Below, piece by piece: positions 1-8,668 of a DNA stretch of 64,000 nucleotides (position 1 is the stretch's first letter; every line of letters begins with the position of its first letter). The DNA is from RGIG3009 sp045595845 (GTDB lineage: Bacteria; Bacillota; Clostridia; Oscillospirales; Acutalibacteraceae): NCBI GenBank assembly GCA_045595845.1, contig JAZOBF010000028.1, positions 24,711 through 88,710 on the forward strand. Direction: 5' to 3'. The position numbers and the translations under genes are program-made. The notes under the pieces are model-generated. The model did not search any database, was not told the origin of the DNA, and saw only the letters and a list, made by a program, of their open reading frames with translations.

Positions 1-113
1 ACACACTCGGCTTTGGTGACAAAATGAGTCACATTTCCACCGGCGGCGGCGCTTCTCTGGAATTCTTAGAGGGCAAAGAGCTTCCCGGCATTGTGGCCAT
101 GAGTGATAAATAA
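1..113 (+). CDS. pgk: Phosphoglycerate kinase, C-terminal end (partial)
   Basis: Only the last 36 codons are in the window; the gene runs off the left edge and ends with TAA at 111-113. The visible residues include GDKMSHISTGGGASLEFLEG, the highly conserved C-terminal nucleotide-binding glycine loop of phosphoglycerate kinase, followed by KELPGIVAM. The enzyme transfers phosphate from 1,3-bisphosphoglycerate to ADP in cytosolic glycolysis. The next gene in the same direction is tpiA, 25 bases away, with no terminator between them, so pgk, tpiA and gpmI are probably co-transcribed. The identity is firm despite the short fragment. Confidence 0.93.
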   Translation, partial: TLGFGDKMSHISTGGGASLEFLEGKELPGIVAMSDK

Positions 114-138
114 TCCGAGAAAGGATAGGAAAAATAGT

Positions 139-891
139 ATGGGTAAGTATGTTATTGCGGGTAACTGGAAAATGAACAAAACCCCCGCAGAAGCTGTTGA
201 ATTGATTGAGGCAATCAAACCGTTGGTTGCTGACGCAACTTGTGATGTGGTTGTGGGTGTTCCGTTTGTGGATTTGCCTGCCGCACTCGAAGCGGTCAAA
301 GGCAGTAAGATCGGTGTTGCGGCACAGAACTGCCATTGGGAGAAGTCCGGTGCATATACCGGCGAGATTTCCGCTGAAATGCTTAAAGCGATGGAAGTCG
401 GCTATGTGATTCTCGGTCACAGCGAGCGCCGCACCTATTTCGGCGATACCGATGTAACCGTACAGAAGCGTATGCGCGCCGCGCTGGATGCAGGCCTTAC
501 CGTTATTTTGTGCGTGGGTGAATACCTCGAGCAACGCGAGCAGGGCATCACGGGCGAGATCGTAGCCATGCAGACGAAGGTAGCGCTCGGCGGCGTGTCC
601 GAAGAAGAGCTTGCGCGCGTGATTATCGCGTACGAGCCGGTTTGGGCAATCGGTACGGGCCGCACGGCAACGGCGGAGCAAGCAAACGAGGTTTGCGCAC
701 AGATTCGCGAGGTAATTGCGGGGCTGTATAACGCGGGTGCCGCTAAAGCGGTTACGATTCAGTACGGTGGTTCCATGAATGCGGCAAACGCGGCGGAACT
801 GCTTGCCCGGTCGGATGTTGACGGCGGCTTAATCGGCGGCGCTTCCTTGAAGCCCGCAGACTTTGCCACCATCGTCGCAGCGGCGAAATAA
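139..891 (+). CDS. tpiA: Triosephosphate isomerase
   Basis: This 250-residue cytosolic enzyme interconverts dihydroxyacetone phosphate and glyceraldehyde 3-phosphate. It begins GKYVIAGNWKMNK, the classic N-terminus with substrate-binding Asn9 and Lys11. The electrophile His94 lies in ILGHSERR and the catalytic base Glu166 in AYEPVWAIGTG; the phosphate-binding GG near residue 230 is also present. The length is normal for the family. A frame-consistent ATG at 103 exists, but the ATG at 139 is preferred because it has AAAGGAT-type ribosome binding sequence at 120-127 and gives the standard N-terminus. It sits between pgk and gpmI in a glycolytic operon. Confidence 0.97.
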   Translation: MGKYVIAGNWKMNKTPAEAVELIEAIKPLVADATCDVVVGVPFVDLPAALEAVKGSKIGVAAQNCHWEKSGAYTGEISAEMLKAMEVGYVILGHSERRTYFGDTDVTVQKRMRAALDAGLTVILCVGEYLEQREQGITGEIVAMQTKVALGGVSEEELARVIIAYEPVWAIGTGRTATAEQANEVCAQIREVIAGLYNAGAAKAVTIQYGGSMNAANAAELLARSDVDGGLIGGASLKPADFATIVAAAK

Positions 892-903
892 GTTTTCAAC
901 AAA

Positions 904-933
904 GGGCGCAAGATTTGTTAAAATCTTGCGCCC
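904..933 (+). promoter_or_regulatory. Intercistronic hairpin between tpiA and gpmI
   Basis: A perfect 13-bp inverted repeat (904-916 pairing with 921-933, loop GTTA) fills most of the 62-base gap. No T-run follows and the gpmI ribosome binding site begins 8 bases later, so it is probably not a normal terminator. It could be an RNA processing or stability stem, or could tune gpmI translation. The structure is seen; the function is inferred. Confidence 0.6.
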
Positions 934-953
934 CTGTAATGAAGGAGAATATC

Positions 954-2468
954 ATGAAAAAACCGTTAGTGTTGATTATCATGGACGGATTTGGCCTGAA
1001 CGACAGCGTGATGGGCAATGCCATCAAAGCTGCCGCAACGCCGAATCTTTCCAAGATTTTTTCGGAAAATCCGTTTACGGTAATCGGGGCATCCGGTATG
1101 GATGTCGGTTTGCCGGACGGACAGATGGGTAACAGCGAGGTCGGACACACCAACATCGGCGCGGGCCGCGTGGTGTATCAGGAGTTGACGCGCATTACCA
1201 AATCCATTAAAGACGGCGATTTCTTTGAAAACACCGCTCTCAAAAAGGCCATGGAAAATGCCAAAGGAGATAACGCCTTGCATCTGATTGGCTTGTTATC
1301 CGACGGCGGCGTGCACAGCCATCTTACCCATTTGTATGGGCTGATTGAGATGGCAAAGAAAAGCGGCGTTACCAAAGTGTTTGTGCACTGTTTGATGGAT
1401 GGCCGCGATGTGCCGCCCACATCGGGTAAAGAGTTTGTGGCGCAATTACAAGACAAGATGAACGAAATCGGTGTCGGTTCGATTGCAACGGTGATGGGAC
1501 GCTACTATGCCATGGACCGCGACAACCGTTGGGAGCGCGTGGAAAAAGCGTATGCCGCCATGGTTTACGGTGAAGGTGTGAAAAATGCGGATGCCGTGGA
1601 GGTTATGGCAAAATCATACGACGAGGGTGTGACCGACGAGTTTGTTGTACCCGCCGTGTGCGACGAAAACGGCAAGATCAAAGCAGGGGACAGCGTGGTG
1701 TTCTTCAATTTCCGTCCTGACCGTGCGCGGGAGATTACCCGTACCTTTGTGGACCCCGACTTCAATGGTTTTGAACGCAAAAACGGTTTCTTCCCGCTCA
1801 ACTATGTGTGCATGACACAGTACGATGCGACCATGCCGAATGTGGATATTGCCTTCCGTCCGCAATCTTTAAACAACACGCTCGGCGAATATCTCGGTAA
1901 AAACGGTATGACGCAACTGCGCATTGCCGAAACCGAGAAATATGCGCATGTAACATTTTTCTTTAACGGTGGTGTGGAGCGCGAGTTTGAGGGAGAAGAC
2001 CGCGTGTTAATCAATTCCCCAAAAGTTGCTACCTACGACCTGCAACCTGAAATGAGCGCGTACCCCGTGTGTGATGCGGTTGTGGAGCGGATTCGTTCGG
2101 GTAACTATGATGTGATTATCCTCAACTACGCAAACTGTGACATGGTCGGTCATACCGGTGTGTTTGAGGCGGCAAAAGCCGCTGTCGAAGCGGTGGATAC
2201 CTGTGTCGGCAAGACCGTAGCAGCCGTTTTGGAAATGGGCGGTGAGGCGCTGATTACCGCTGACCACGGTAACGCCGATAAGATGCTTGAGGATGACGGC
2301 GTGTCGCCGTTTACCGCGCATACCACGTATCCCGTCCCGTTCTGTGTTGTCGGTCATCCGTGTGAGCTGCGCGAGGGCGGTCGTCTGTGCGACATCGCGC
2401 CGACGATGCTCCAAATTCTCGGTTTGGAACAACCCGCCGAGATGGACGGCAAAAGTTTAATACAATAA
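954..2468 (+). CDS. gpmI: 2,3-bisphosphoglycerate-independent phosphoglycerate mutase
   Basis: This 504-residue Mn-dependent enzyme of the alkaline phosphatase superfamily interconverts 3- and 2-phosphoglycerate. The metal-binding Asp11 lies in LIIMDGFG, and the phosphoserine nucleophile Ser61 in GQMGNSEVGH. The interior HCLMDGRDVPP, GRYYAMDRDNRWERV and FFNFRPDRARE motifs and the C-terminal metal motif ALITADHGNADKM are intact. The ATG at 954 is chosen over an upstream ATG at 915 because GAAGGAG lies just ahead of it and because 915 falls inside the intergenic hairpin. It is the last gene of the glycolytic run and is followed by a terminator. Confidence 0.97.
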   Translation: MKKPLVLIIMDGFGLNDSVMGNAIKAAATPNLSKIFSENPFTVIGASGMDVGLPDGQMGNSEVGHTNIGAGRVVYQELTRITKSIKDGDFFENTALKKAMENAKGDNALHLIGLLSDGGVHSHLTHLYGLIEMAKKSGVTKVFVHCLMDGRDVPPTSGKEFVAQLQDKMNEIGVGSIATVMGRYYAMDRDNRWERVEKAYAAMVYGEGVKNADAVEVMAKSYDEGVTDEFVVPAVCDENGKIKAGDSVVFFNFRPDRAREITRTFVDPDFNGFERKNGFFPLNYVCMTQYDATMPNVDIAFRPQSLNNTLGEYLGKNGMTQLRIAETEKYAHVTFFFNGGVEREFEGEDRVLINSPKVATYDLQPEMSAYPVCDAVVERIRSGNYDVIILNYANCDMVGHTGVFEAAKAAVEAVDTCVGKTVAAVLEMGGEALITADHGNADKMLEDDGVSPFTAHTTYPVPFCVVGHPCELREGGRLCDIAPTMLQILGLEQPAEMDGKSLIQ

Positions 2469-2483
2469 ACAAGAAATTAAAAC

Positions 2484-2512
2484 CGCCTCGCTCTGTTGAG
2501 CGATGCGTTTTT
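2484..2512 (+). terminator. Terminator after gpmI
   Basis: A nearly perfect 10-bp stem (2484-2493 with 2498-2507, one mismatch, loop TGTT) runs into TTTTT. It lies 16 bases after the gpmI stop codon. Confidence 0.7.
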
Positions 2513-2864
2513 AGATGTTAAGAGGCGTGGAAAATGCTTCTTTTTCAATTAAAAGTTTTAGGTCGGTTAGCGTTTGGTATTGTTGTTCCCATAGATAAGT
2601 CAAAGCCTCGTTTTGTGAAATCTTAACGCCTTCATCTTCAAACAAAGAAAAGTCATGATTTTCCAAAGTAATTCCTTGTAAATAGGTTAGGACAAACAGG
2701 GTATACAATCCGTTACATAGCCCATCTAAATCATCCAATGCGACTTTTACCAAAACAATCAATCCTCTTTCTGTTCCAAGATACAATAAATATATATCAT
2801 GTTGCAGAAAACCATGTCCTACAGATAAGACAAACAAAAAAAATATTTGCAAAAAAGCAATCAA
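2511..2864 (-). CDS. Small hypothetical protein
   Basis: I do not recognise this gene. An open frame of 117 codons occupies an A+T-rich stretch between gpmI and rmuC. There is no ATG; the first usable start is TTG at 2864, so the real start is uncertain and may be a later TTG. The first 25 residues are hydrophobic. The rest is mixed acidic and leucine-rich, with a soluble-looking C-terminus (NEALTYLWEQQYQTLTDLKL). No clear ribosome binding site precedes it. It could be a small immunity- or regulator-type protein, or the remnant of a longer gene that lost its 5' end. Its 3' end overlaps the last bases of the gpmI terminator. Confidence 0.4.
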   Translation of the reverse strand: MIAFLQIFFLFVLSVGHGFLQHDIYLLYLGTERGLIVLVKVALDDLDGLCNGLYTLFVLTYLQGITLENHDFSLFEDEGVKISQNEALTYLWEQQYQTLTDLKLLIEKEAFSTPLNI

Positions 2865-2905
2865 GTGCCCATTTTGATGGTCATGAAAAGGCGAATCCCC
2901 CCGTT

Positions 2906-2934
2906 AAAAACAGGGCAAGCATACGCTTGCCCTG
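2906..2934 (-). terminator. Terminator after rmuC operon
   Basis: A perfect 10-bp stem (2911-2920 with 2925-2934, loop ATAC) is followed on the minus strand by TTTTT. It lies just past the rmuC stop and ends the holB-ricT-rmuC unit. Confidence 0.85.
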
Positions 2935-2943
2935 TAGGTCTAT

Positions 2944-4140
2944 TTATTCTGCGTCAACAGTCGGCAAAGCGAGTAGGTCATCGGCTTCGGCAGCTTCGAT
3001 TCCCTCCACATCTTTGAGGTTTTTGAGAATGATGCTGTTGCGGTGGCGGGCATTGTCGAGTACATTGCCCGCTTCGTCCACTTTCTTCTTGGCTTTTTCA
3101 AGCAAATCTTCAAATTTACCGTACTGTGTTTTGACGGCACCCAGCACTTTCCACACTTCAGCGGCACGCTTATCTAAGGCAATGGTTCGAAATCCGATGC
3201 GCAGGGTGTTTAAAAATGCCGTAATGGTGGTGGGACCGCACACCATGATGCGGTATTTGTTTTGCAGTTCCTCTGCCAGACCGGGACGGCGCAAGACTTC
3301 CGCATATAAGCCCTCGGTTGGTAAGAACATAATCGCAAAATCGGTGGTTTTCGGCACATCAATGTACAGGTCCGCGATGGTTTTGGCTTCGTTACGGATG
3401 GTGCGTTCAAGTGCTTTGATAGCCGCGTCCGCCGCCTCTTTATCCGCTTTTTCCGAGGCGTCAACCAAGCGCGCATAATCCTCTTGCGGGAATTTTGAGT
3501 CAATGGGTAACCAGATATACGTGCCGTCCTCATCGCGCGACGGAATTTTTACGGCAAATTCCACCTGCTCGCGATTGCCGCGGATGGAAACATTTTGTGC
3601 GTACTGCTCGGCGGTGAGAGTTTGTTCCAAAATATTGCCGAGCTGAACCTCTGCCCATGTACCGCGCGCCTTGACATTGGTCAGTACGCGTTGCAGGTCG
3701 CTGACGCCGCTGGCCAGTTCTTTCATTTCACCGAGCGATTTATATACACTTTGCAACTGCTCGCCGACCGTCTTGAAACTGGAATCCAAACGCTTGGTGA
3801 GCGTGCTTTGCAGTTTCTCGTCAACGGTTTCCCGCATCTGATCAAGCTTTTTCTCATTGCTTTCCTGCAGCCCGCGAACAGCGGCGGTGAGCGTGGTGTT
3901 TAATTTTTCTTGATGTTCACCCGATGCTTTGAGTGACTCCTTTTGCCCTTCGGTGATGGTTTGGTTCATTTCCTTTAAGGCCGCATTCAGCTCCTGACGG
4001 GTATTGCGTACCTCGTCGCGAAGGCGACGCTCGGATTCCTCTAAATGTTCACGCGAGTCGCTTTTTGGTTTTCGGACAAGTAACAAAATTTGCAGAGCGA
4101 TTACCAATACCAGTAAAGACGCAATCATATACCATTCCAT
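2944..4140 (-). CDS. rmuC: RmuC family DNA recombination protein
   Basis: This 398-residue protein has one N-terminal membrane helix (about residues 4-23), then a long charged coiled coil (about 30-150), then the conserved RmuC nuclease-like core with LGNILEQTLTAEQY, VEFAVKIPSRD, PIDSKFPQEDY and TTDFAIMFLPTEGLYAEVLR. RmuC proteins limit rearrangements at inverted repeats and belong to the PD-(D/E)XK-like group; the exact biochemical role is not settled. It begins 2 bases after ricT ends, so it is translationally close to ricT and holB. Length and motifs are typical. Confidence 0.93.
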   Translation of the reverse strand: MEWYMIASLLVLVIALQILLLVRKPKSDSREHLEESERRLRDEVRNTRQELNAALKEMNQTITEGQKESLKASGEHQEKLNTTLTAAVRGLQESNEKKLDQMRETVDEKLQSTLTKRLDSSFKTVGEQLQSVYKSLGEMKELASGVSDLQRVLTNVKARGTWAEVQLGNILEQTLTAEQYAQNVSIRGNREQVEFAVKIPSRDEDGTYIWLPIDSKFPQEDYARLVDASEKADKEAADAAIKALERTIRNEAKTIADLYIDVPKTTDFAIMFLPTEGLYAEVLRRPGLAEELQNKYRIMVCGPTTITAFLNTLRIGFRTIALDKRAAEVWKVLGAVKTQYGKFEDLLEKAKKKVDEAGNVLDNARHRNSIILKNLKDVEGIEAAEADDLLALPTVDAE

Positions 4141-4142
4141 GT

Positions 4143-5012
4143 TTATTCAAGCTCCTGTAAGGCTTCTTCTTCGGAATTTGCTTTTTCCGGTTTGTTTTTA
4201 CCGTCTTTGATGACTTTGACATCCTCACGGCTGAGCAATATGGGCGGCGAATCGGGGGCTTTTTCCAAGCGTACTTTGAGAGTGCCCGCCAACAGGTTTA
4301 CTTCTACGACCGTACCGCGTCCCTCGGGTGTATTAACGAGTGCGCCTTGCTTGGGCGTCACTTTGATGAGTGAAGAATAGGTGTCTTGTTCGTATTTTAA
4401 GCAACACATCAGTCTGCCGCAAGAACCTGAAATTTTGGTCGGGTTGAGAGACAAGCCCTGTTCTTTTGCCATTTTAATGGAGACCGGTTGAAAGTCCGAC
4501 AGGAACTGTGCACAGCACAGAGGTCTGCCGCAAATGCCGAGTCCGCCCAGCATTTTGGCTTCATCACGCACACCGATTTGGCGCAACTCTATACGGGTGT
4601 GGAACAGCCCCGCCAAATCTTTGACAAGGTCGCGGAAATCCACGCGTCCGTCGGCGGTGAAATAAAACAGGATTTTGGAACCGTCAAAGGTATATTCCGC
4701 ACCGATAAGTTTCATATCTAACTTGTGTGCCGCAATGCGTTCTTCACACAGTTTCACGGCGCGCTGTTCTTTCTCGATGTTTTCTTTTGCGCGGCGCACA
4801 TCTTCCTCGGTTGCCGGTCGCGTTACGGCTTTCAGCGGTTTTATGATTTCGGAATCTTCCATATCGCGGTTTTCCATGACGACCTCGCCGCATTCCAAAC
4901 CGCGAGCCGTTTCAACAATGGCATAATCACCTTTGCAAAAGGTGTATCCCGCAGAGGCAAAATAGTAAATCTTGCCCATGTTTTTAAAGCGAATACCGAT
5001 AATATTCGTCAT
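4143..5012 (-). CDS. ricT: RicT/YaaT-type PSP1 domain protein
   Basis: The 289-residue PSP1-domain protein carries the diagnostic cysteine pairs CGRPLCC (Cys161, 166, 167) and CGRLMCC (Cys198, 203, 204). In Bacillus subtilis, RicT (YaaT) works in the RicAFT complex, which binds Fe-S clusters and promotes RNase Y-dependent mRNA maturation, sporulation and competence. Placement directly downstream of holB matches the conserved holB-yaaT gene order of Firmicutes. The C-terminus is a charged low-complexity tail. The family is certain; the complex partners are not in this window. Confidence 0.93.
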   Translation of the reverse strand: MTNIIGIRFKNMGKIYYFASAGYTFCKGDYAIVETARGLECGEVVMENRDMEDSEIIKPLKAVTRPATEEDVRRAKENIEKEQRAVKLCEERIAAHKLDMKLIGAEYTFDGSKILFYFTADGRVDFRDLVKDLAGLFHTRIELRQIGVRDEAKMLGGLGICGRPLCCAQFLSDFQPVSIKMAKEQGLSLNPTKISGSCGRLMCCLKYEQDTYSSLIKVTPKQGALVNTPEGRGTVVEVNLLAGTLKVRLEKAPDSPPILLSREDVKVIKDGKNKPEKANSEEEALQELE

Positions 5013-5024
5013 CGTAATCCTCTC

Positions 5025-6029
5025 CTATCGTCCTGCCGCACGACGGAGCCGTGCGCAGAGAATGGTTAAAAATAATGTATGGTTTATGTTGAAAAACCGA
5101 GCGGTTTGCAGGTCCTCAACGACCGCGATAAGTGCGAGAAGTTGGTCACGCGTCAAAGACAGCGAAAGTGTTTTGGCGGTTTCGGGCGAGGTGCCCAACC
5201 ATGCCGTGTGACCGAATCGACACACCAAGGCATCGCGAAAAATGAGTTTCAGACCGCTGAGCACCGCGGTGACACACTCCCGTTGCTTTTCGAGCGGTGC
5301 GGTTGCGGTGAGCAGCGCAAGCTCCGTAGGAGCGGTAACGGCAGAGGCGATGGCGGGTAACAGCTCGAGTATCTGCTGATACGAGCCGTCGGATAAGCTG
5401 TTTTCTGCTTGTCCGATGATGCCACCCCAAAGAGCCGCCGCCTGTGACAAGTCCTCTTCGGAGCGCTCGGGGAACCGACGGCGGAGCACCGAAACGGCAT
5501 CCTCCGCCGACACACCGCCGAGCGGTACGGTGAACATACGGGAGCGTACGGTTTCAAGCACTTGTGAGCGTTGCTCGCAAGTCAGCAAAAACCGCACCCG
5601 CGCGGGCGGTTCTTCCAAAACCTTAAGCAACGCGTTTTGTGCTTGCTCCGTCATATTTTGCACATCGCACAGAATAAACACGCGTACGGAGGCTTCGTTC
5701 GGCAACACATAGACCTCTTCGCGCAATTGACGAACCGCATCAATGTGAAACGAGCGTGCCTCACCGCCGCCGCCAATCTCGGTGATGTCGGGATGGTTCC
5801 CCGAAAACACTTTGCGACACGCGGCGCATGTGCCACACGGTTTATCGCCCGCCTGTTGGCATACCGCCGCCGCCGCGATCTGGCGCGCCAGTGTGCGGCG
5901 GCCGCTGCCGATGGGGCCTTCGATGAGAACGGCGTGCGGAAGTGCACCCGCGTCCAAACGGGAGGAGAGCAACGCTTTTGCCGCTTGGTTTCCGGCAAAA
6001 ACAGAACCGTCCGGTAATGTCCAGTTCAT
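5025..6029 (-). CDS. holB: DNA polymerase III delta-prime subunit
   Basis: The 334-residue AAA+ clamp-loader subunit is part of the complex that loads the sliding clamp during replication. The P-loop position reads GPIGSGRRT (residues 38-46), with Arg in place of the catalytic Lys, as expected for a delta-prime subunit that need not hydrolyse ATP. Zinc-module cysteines are at 57, 65, 68 and 71 (CGTCAAC). The sensor-type stretch LLKVLEEPPARVRFLLTCE is present. A strong AAAGGAGGA precedes the ATG. It is the first gene of the holB-ricT-rmuC operon and is divergent from the metal importer. Confidence 0.95.
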   Translation of the reverse strand: MNWTLPDGSVFAGNQAAKALLSSRLDAGALPHAVLIEGPIGSGRRTLARQIAAAAVCQQAGDKPCGTCAACRKVFSGNHPDITEIGGGGEARSFHIDAVRQLREEVYVLPNEASVRVFILCDVQNMTEQAQNALLKVLEEPPARVRFLLTCEQRSQVLETVRSRMFTVPLGGVSAEDAVSVLRRRFPERSEEDLSQAAALWGGIIGQAENSLSDGSYQQILELLPAIASAVTAPTELALLTATAPLEKQRECVTAVLSGLKLIFRDALVCRFGHTAWLGTSPETAKTLSLSLTRDQLLALIAVVEDLQTARFFNINHTLFLTILCARLRRAAGR

Positions 6030-6098
6030 ATGTCTTCCTCCTTTGTTTCACAATTATATCCATTATACCGCATTTTGTCCCACCTGACAAGAATTTTC

Positions 6099-6147
6099 TT
6101 GACAAGTCCTGTGGAAAGCCGTACCATTTTATTAAAATCGTATGATT
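6099..6147 (+). promoter_or_regulatory. Promoter and possible operator for the metal importer
   Basis: TTGACA at 6099-6104 and TACCAT at 6122-6127 are 17 bases apart. Downstream, AATC(6136-6139)-GTAT-GATT(6144-6147) forms a short dyad between the start region and the ribosome binding site. A Fur/Zur/MntR-type operator would be expected for such an importer, but this short dyad is only suggestive. Confidence 0.55.
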
Positions 6148-6164
6148 GTGAAAGGAGGGAGACC

Positions 6165-7082
6165 GTGATAACGAGATACGGCCAAGTGGCGTTGTTGCTT
6201 TGCTTTATTTTGGCGGTGTCGATGGGGTTGACGGCGCTGTTTGGGATAAACGCACCGAAAACAACCGAGGACTTCTCGGTGGTTGCCAGTTTTTATCCGT
6301 TGTATACGGCGGCGTTGAATGTTGTTGGTTCGTGTGACGGTGTGACAGTCTCTTGCCTGACACAACCCACAGCGGGGTGTTTGCACGATTATCAGCTGTC
6401 TCCGTCCGAGCGTGCGGTGCTGGGAAGTGCCGATATTCTGATACAAAACGGCGCGGGTATGGAATCGTTTTTGGAGCCGCTTTTGCAATCGTTGACGCAG
6501 TTGACGGTGATTGACACCTGTGCCGATATGGTCCTGCTTGACGGTGAGGAACACGACCACGCGCATGACCATGAGGGGAATGCCCACGCATGGGTGGCCC
6601 CCGATTACTATGCCGAACAGGTATGCCGTCTGCGGGACGGTTTGTGTGCGGCGGACCCCGCCCGCGCAACCGCGTATACCGCGAACGCCGAGGCGTATCT
6701 GGAAAAGATAGCGGCGATAGGACGGGTGCTCGGGGAAACGCAACACCCCTTTACCCACGCCTTGTTATTTCATGATTCCATGGCATACGCGGCACATGCG
6801 TTGCATCTGAATATCCTTGGCAATATCCCGCTCGGAGAAGACCGTTTTGCATCGGCGGCGGAATTAACCCGCATTGCCCGGACGCTTAAAGGAAAATCGG
6901 TACTGCTTTTGTATGACGATCAGTATCCTGCCATGCACGAAACGCTTGGCGGATATGCCGAACAGGCGGGCATCGTGCGCTGGAATATTGCCGCGCGTCC
7001 CGCAGACGGGGTAGCGGCAAAGGATGCGTGGCTTGTTGCCATGCAACAAAATATACAGGCGTTAAGGGAGGCGGCGAGATGA
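6165..7082 (+). CDS. znuA: Metal ABC transporter substrate-binding lipoprotein-like protein (ZnuA/MntA class)
   Basis: The 305-residue cluster A-I binding protein captures Zn(II) or Mn(II) outside the membrane. The start is GTG 6165, 5 bases after AAAGGAGGGA. Residues 6-27 form an uncleaved-anchor or signal helix. Candidate metal-ligand histidines are in CLHDYQLSP (His74) and NAHAWVAPDYY (His141). A His-rich loop (129-141, EHDHAHDHEGNAH) is typical of zinc-specific members. The second-domain motifs ALLFHDSMAYAAHALHL and VLLLYDDQYP follow. Its stop overlaps the next start (ATGA). Zinc is favoured over manganese because of the His-rich loop, but this is inference. Confidence 0.9.
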   Translation: MITRYGQVALLLCFILAVSMGLTALFGINAPKTTEDFSVVASFYPLYTAALNVVGSCDGVTVSCLTQPTAGCLHDYQLSPSERAVLGSADILIQNGAGMESFLEPLLQSLTQLTVIDTCADMVLLDGEEHDHAHDHEGNAHAWVAPDYYAEQVCRLRDGLCAADPARATAYTANAEAYLEKIAAIGRVLGETQHPFTHALLFHDSMAYAAHALHLNILGNIPLGEDRFASAAELTRIARTLKGKSVLLLYDDQYPAMHETLGGYAEQAGIVRWNIAARPADGVAAKDAWLVAMQQNIQALREAAR

Positions 7083-7816
7083 GTTCATGTGGGTTGCATT
7101 GCTTAAGGATTGCGGATATCGGCGTGAAAGCGGACGGACAAACGCTGCTTTCGGATGTTAACTTGCATGTGCATTGCGGACAACTTACCGCCATTATTGG
7201 TCGCAATGGGGCGGGGAAAAGTACCTTGCTTAAGGCGATTTTAGGTGAGATTCCTCATACGGGACGTGTGGAGTTTTCCGGTCATAACGGCACGCCTGTT
7301 TCGGGAGGAAAACCGCGCATCGGCTATGTGCCGCAGTCGTTGGCAGTCGATCGCAACACACCCGCAACCGTGTATGATATGCTGTTATCGCTTACCGCAT
7401 CGTATCCTGTATTTTTAAAAAAGCGCCCCAAAACGGTAAAAACCTTTTGTGAACATTTGGCGCGATTCCACGCGCAAGAACTGATTGACCGACCGCTCGG
7501 GCGGCTGTCGGGCGGTGAACTGCAACGGGTTTTACTTGCGGCGGCGACCTTGCCGACACCTGACCTTTTGATTTTGGACGAGCCGGTTTCGGGTGTGGAT
7601 ATCGGCGGGCTTGCTGAATTTTATGGGTTGTTGCAACAATTAAAAGAGCAAGAAGATATGGTAATTTTGCTGGTATCTCATGACCTTGAGTTTGTTCGCC
7701 GCCAAGCGGACAAGGTCGTACTGTTGGATAAAACGGTACAGGCATTCGGCACACCCGACGAAGTGTTTGCCACCGAGGCGTTTCGTCGTATCTTTGCCGG
7801 AGGTGAGGCGGTATGA
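7079..7816 (+). CDS. znuC: Metal ABC transporter ATP-binding protein
   Basis: This 245-residue ATPase powers metal import. It shows the Walker A motif GRNGAGKST (41-49), a Q-loop in IGYVPQSLAVD, the ABC signature LSGGELQRV, Walker B LLILDEPVSGVD and the switch His in LLVSHDLEFV. The ATG at 7079 overlaps the stop of the binding-protein gene, and its own stop overlaps the permease start, so all three subunits are translationally coupled. The upstream in-frame ATG at 7028 lies inside the previous gene and is rejected. Confidence 0.94.
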   Translation: MSSCGLHCLRIADIGVKADGQTLLSDVNLHVHCGQLTAIIGRNGAGKSTLLKAILGEIPHTGRVEFSGHNGTPVSGGKPRIGYVPQSLAVDRNTPATVYDMLLSLTASYPVFLKKRPKTVKTFCEHLARFHAQELIDRPLGRLSGGELQRVLLAAATLPTPDLLILDEPVSGVDIGGLAEFYGLLQQLKEQEDMVILLVSHDLEFVRRQADKVVLLDKTVQAFGTPDEVFATEAFRRIFAGGEAV

Positions 7817-8631
7817 TGGAGACACTTATTCAGATGTTTTCCTATGATTTTATGTGTCGCGCTTTATGGGGCGTGTTGTTAATGATGCCTCTTTTTTCAC
7901 TTCTCGGCACATTGGTGGTTAACAACGGCATGGCGTTTTTTTCCGATGCACTGGGGCATTCGGCACTGACGGGAGCGGCCATCGGCGTGCTGTTCGGATT
8001 TAGCGATCCGAGCCCCGTTATGTTGGTGTTTGCCGTCGTATTCGCGCTTTTGATGAATGCCATTCGTCATTCGCGCATATCTTCCACCGATACGATTATC
8101 GGTGTCTTTGCTTCCTGCGGGTTGGCAATCGGGCTTGTCCTGCTTTCGAAGAATAAAGGATTTTCGGGATATCAAGGGCTTCTTATTGGGGATATTTTAT
8201 CCGTTACGGCGACACAACTGTGGATGCTGTTGGGAGCGCTGATAGCGGTGGTAATCGTGTGGCTTTTGTGCTTTAACGGGTTTTTTGCCGTATCCCTCAG
8301 CCCGTCACTTGCCAAAAGCAAAGGACTGGCGACGGTGTGGTTGGATAATCTGTTCGTCGTGGTCATGGCAGTGGTGGTTATGTTATCGGTTCGCTTGGTG
8401 GGATTACTGTTAATCAACGCCATGCTGATTCTGCCTGCTGCTGCTTCACGGAATGTCGCGAAAGGGTTGCGCAGTTATGTCTGGTTGACCGTTCTCTTTT
8501 CGTTATTTTCCGGATTGCTTGGCTTGACCTTGTCGTATCTCAACGCCATTGCCGCCGGGCCGACTATTGTATTGGTCTGTGCCGCCGTGTTTTTCGGAAC
8601 ATTTTTTATTGCCCGTCGAGAAAAGGGATAA
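7813..8631 (+). CDS. znuB: Metal ABC transporter permease
   Basis: The 272-residue integral membrane protein of the ABC-3 family has about eight hydrophobic helices. It includes the family-typical ALGHSALTGAAIGVLFG near residues 42-58 and the G-rich LLLINAMLILPAAASRN stretch around residues 198-214. It forms the channel for the ZnuA/ZnuC pair. The ATG at 7813 overlaps the upstream stop (ATGATGG); a second ATG at 7816 is possible but equivalent. It ends 2 bases before a bidirectional terminator. Confidence 0.93.
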   Translation: MMETLIQMFSYDFMCRALWGVLLMMPLFSLLGTLVVNNGMAFFSDALGHSALTGAAIGVLFGFSDPSPVMLVFAVVFALLMNAIRHSRISSTDTIIGVFASCGLAIGLVLLSKNKGFSGYQGLLIGDILSVTATQLWMLLGALIAVVIVWLLCFNGFFAVSLSPSLAKSKGLATVWLDNLFVVVMAVVVMLSVRLVGLLLINAMLILPAAASRNVAKGLRSYVWLTVLFSLFSGLLGLTLSYLNAIAAGPTIVLVCAAVFFGTFFIARREKG

Positions 8632-8632
8632 C

Positions 8633-8668
8633 AAAACACCCGCTCAATGATTGAGCGGGTGTTTTTAT
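8633..8668. terminator. Bidirectional terminator between znuB and the CBS-domain gene
   Basis: A 15-bp stem made of ACACCCGCTCAA and its complement with a 3-base loop has an A-run on one side and a T-run on the other, serving both convergent genes. Confidence 0.88.
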
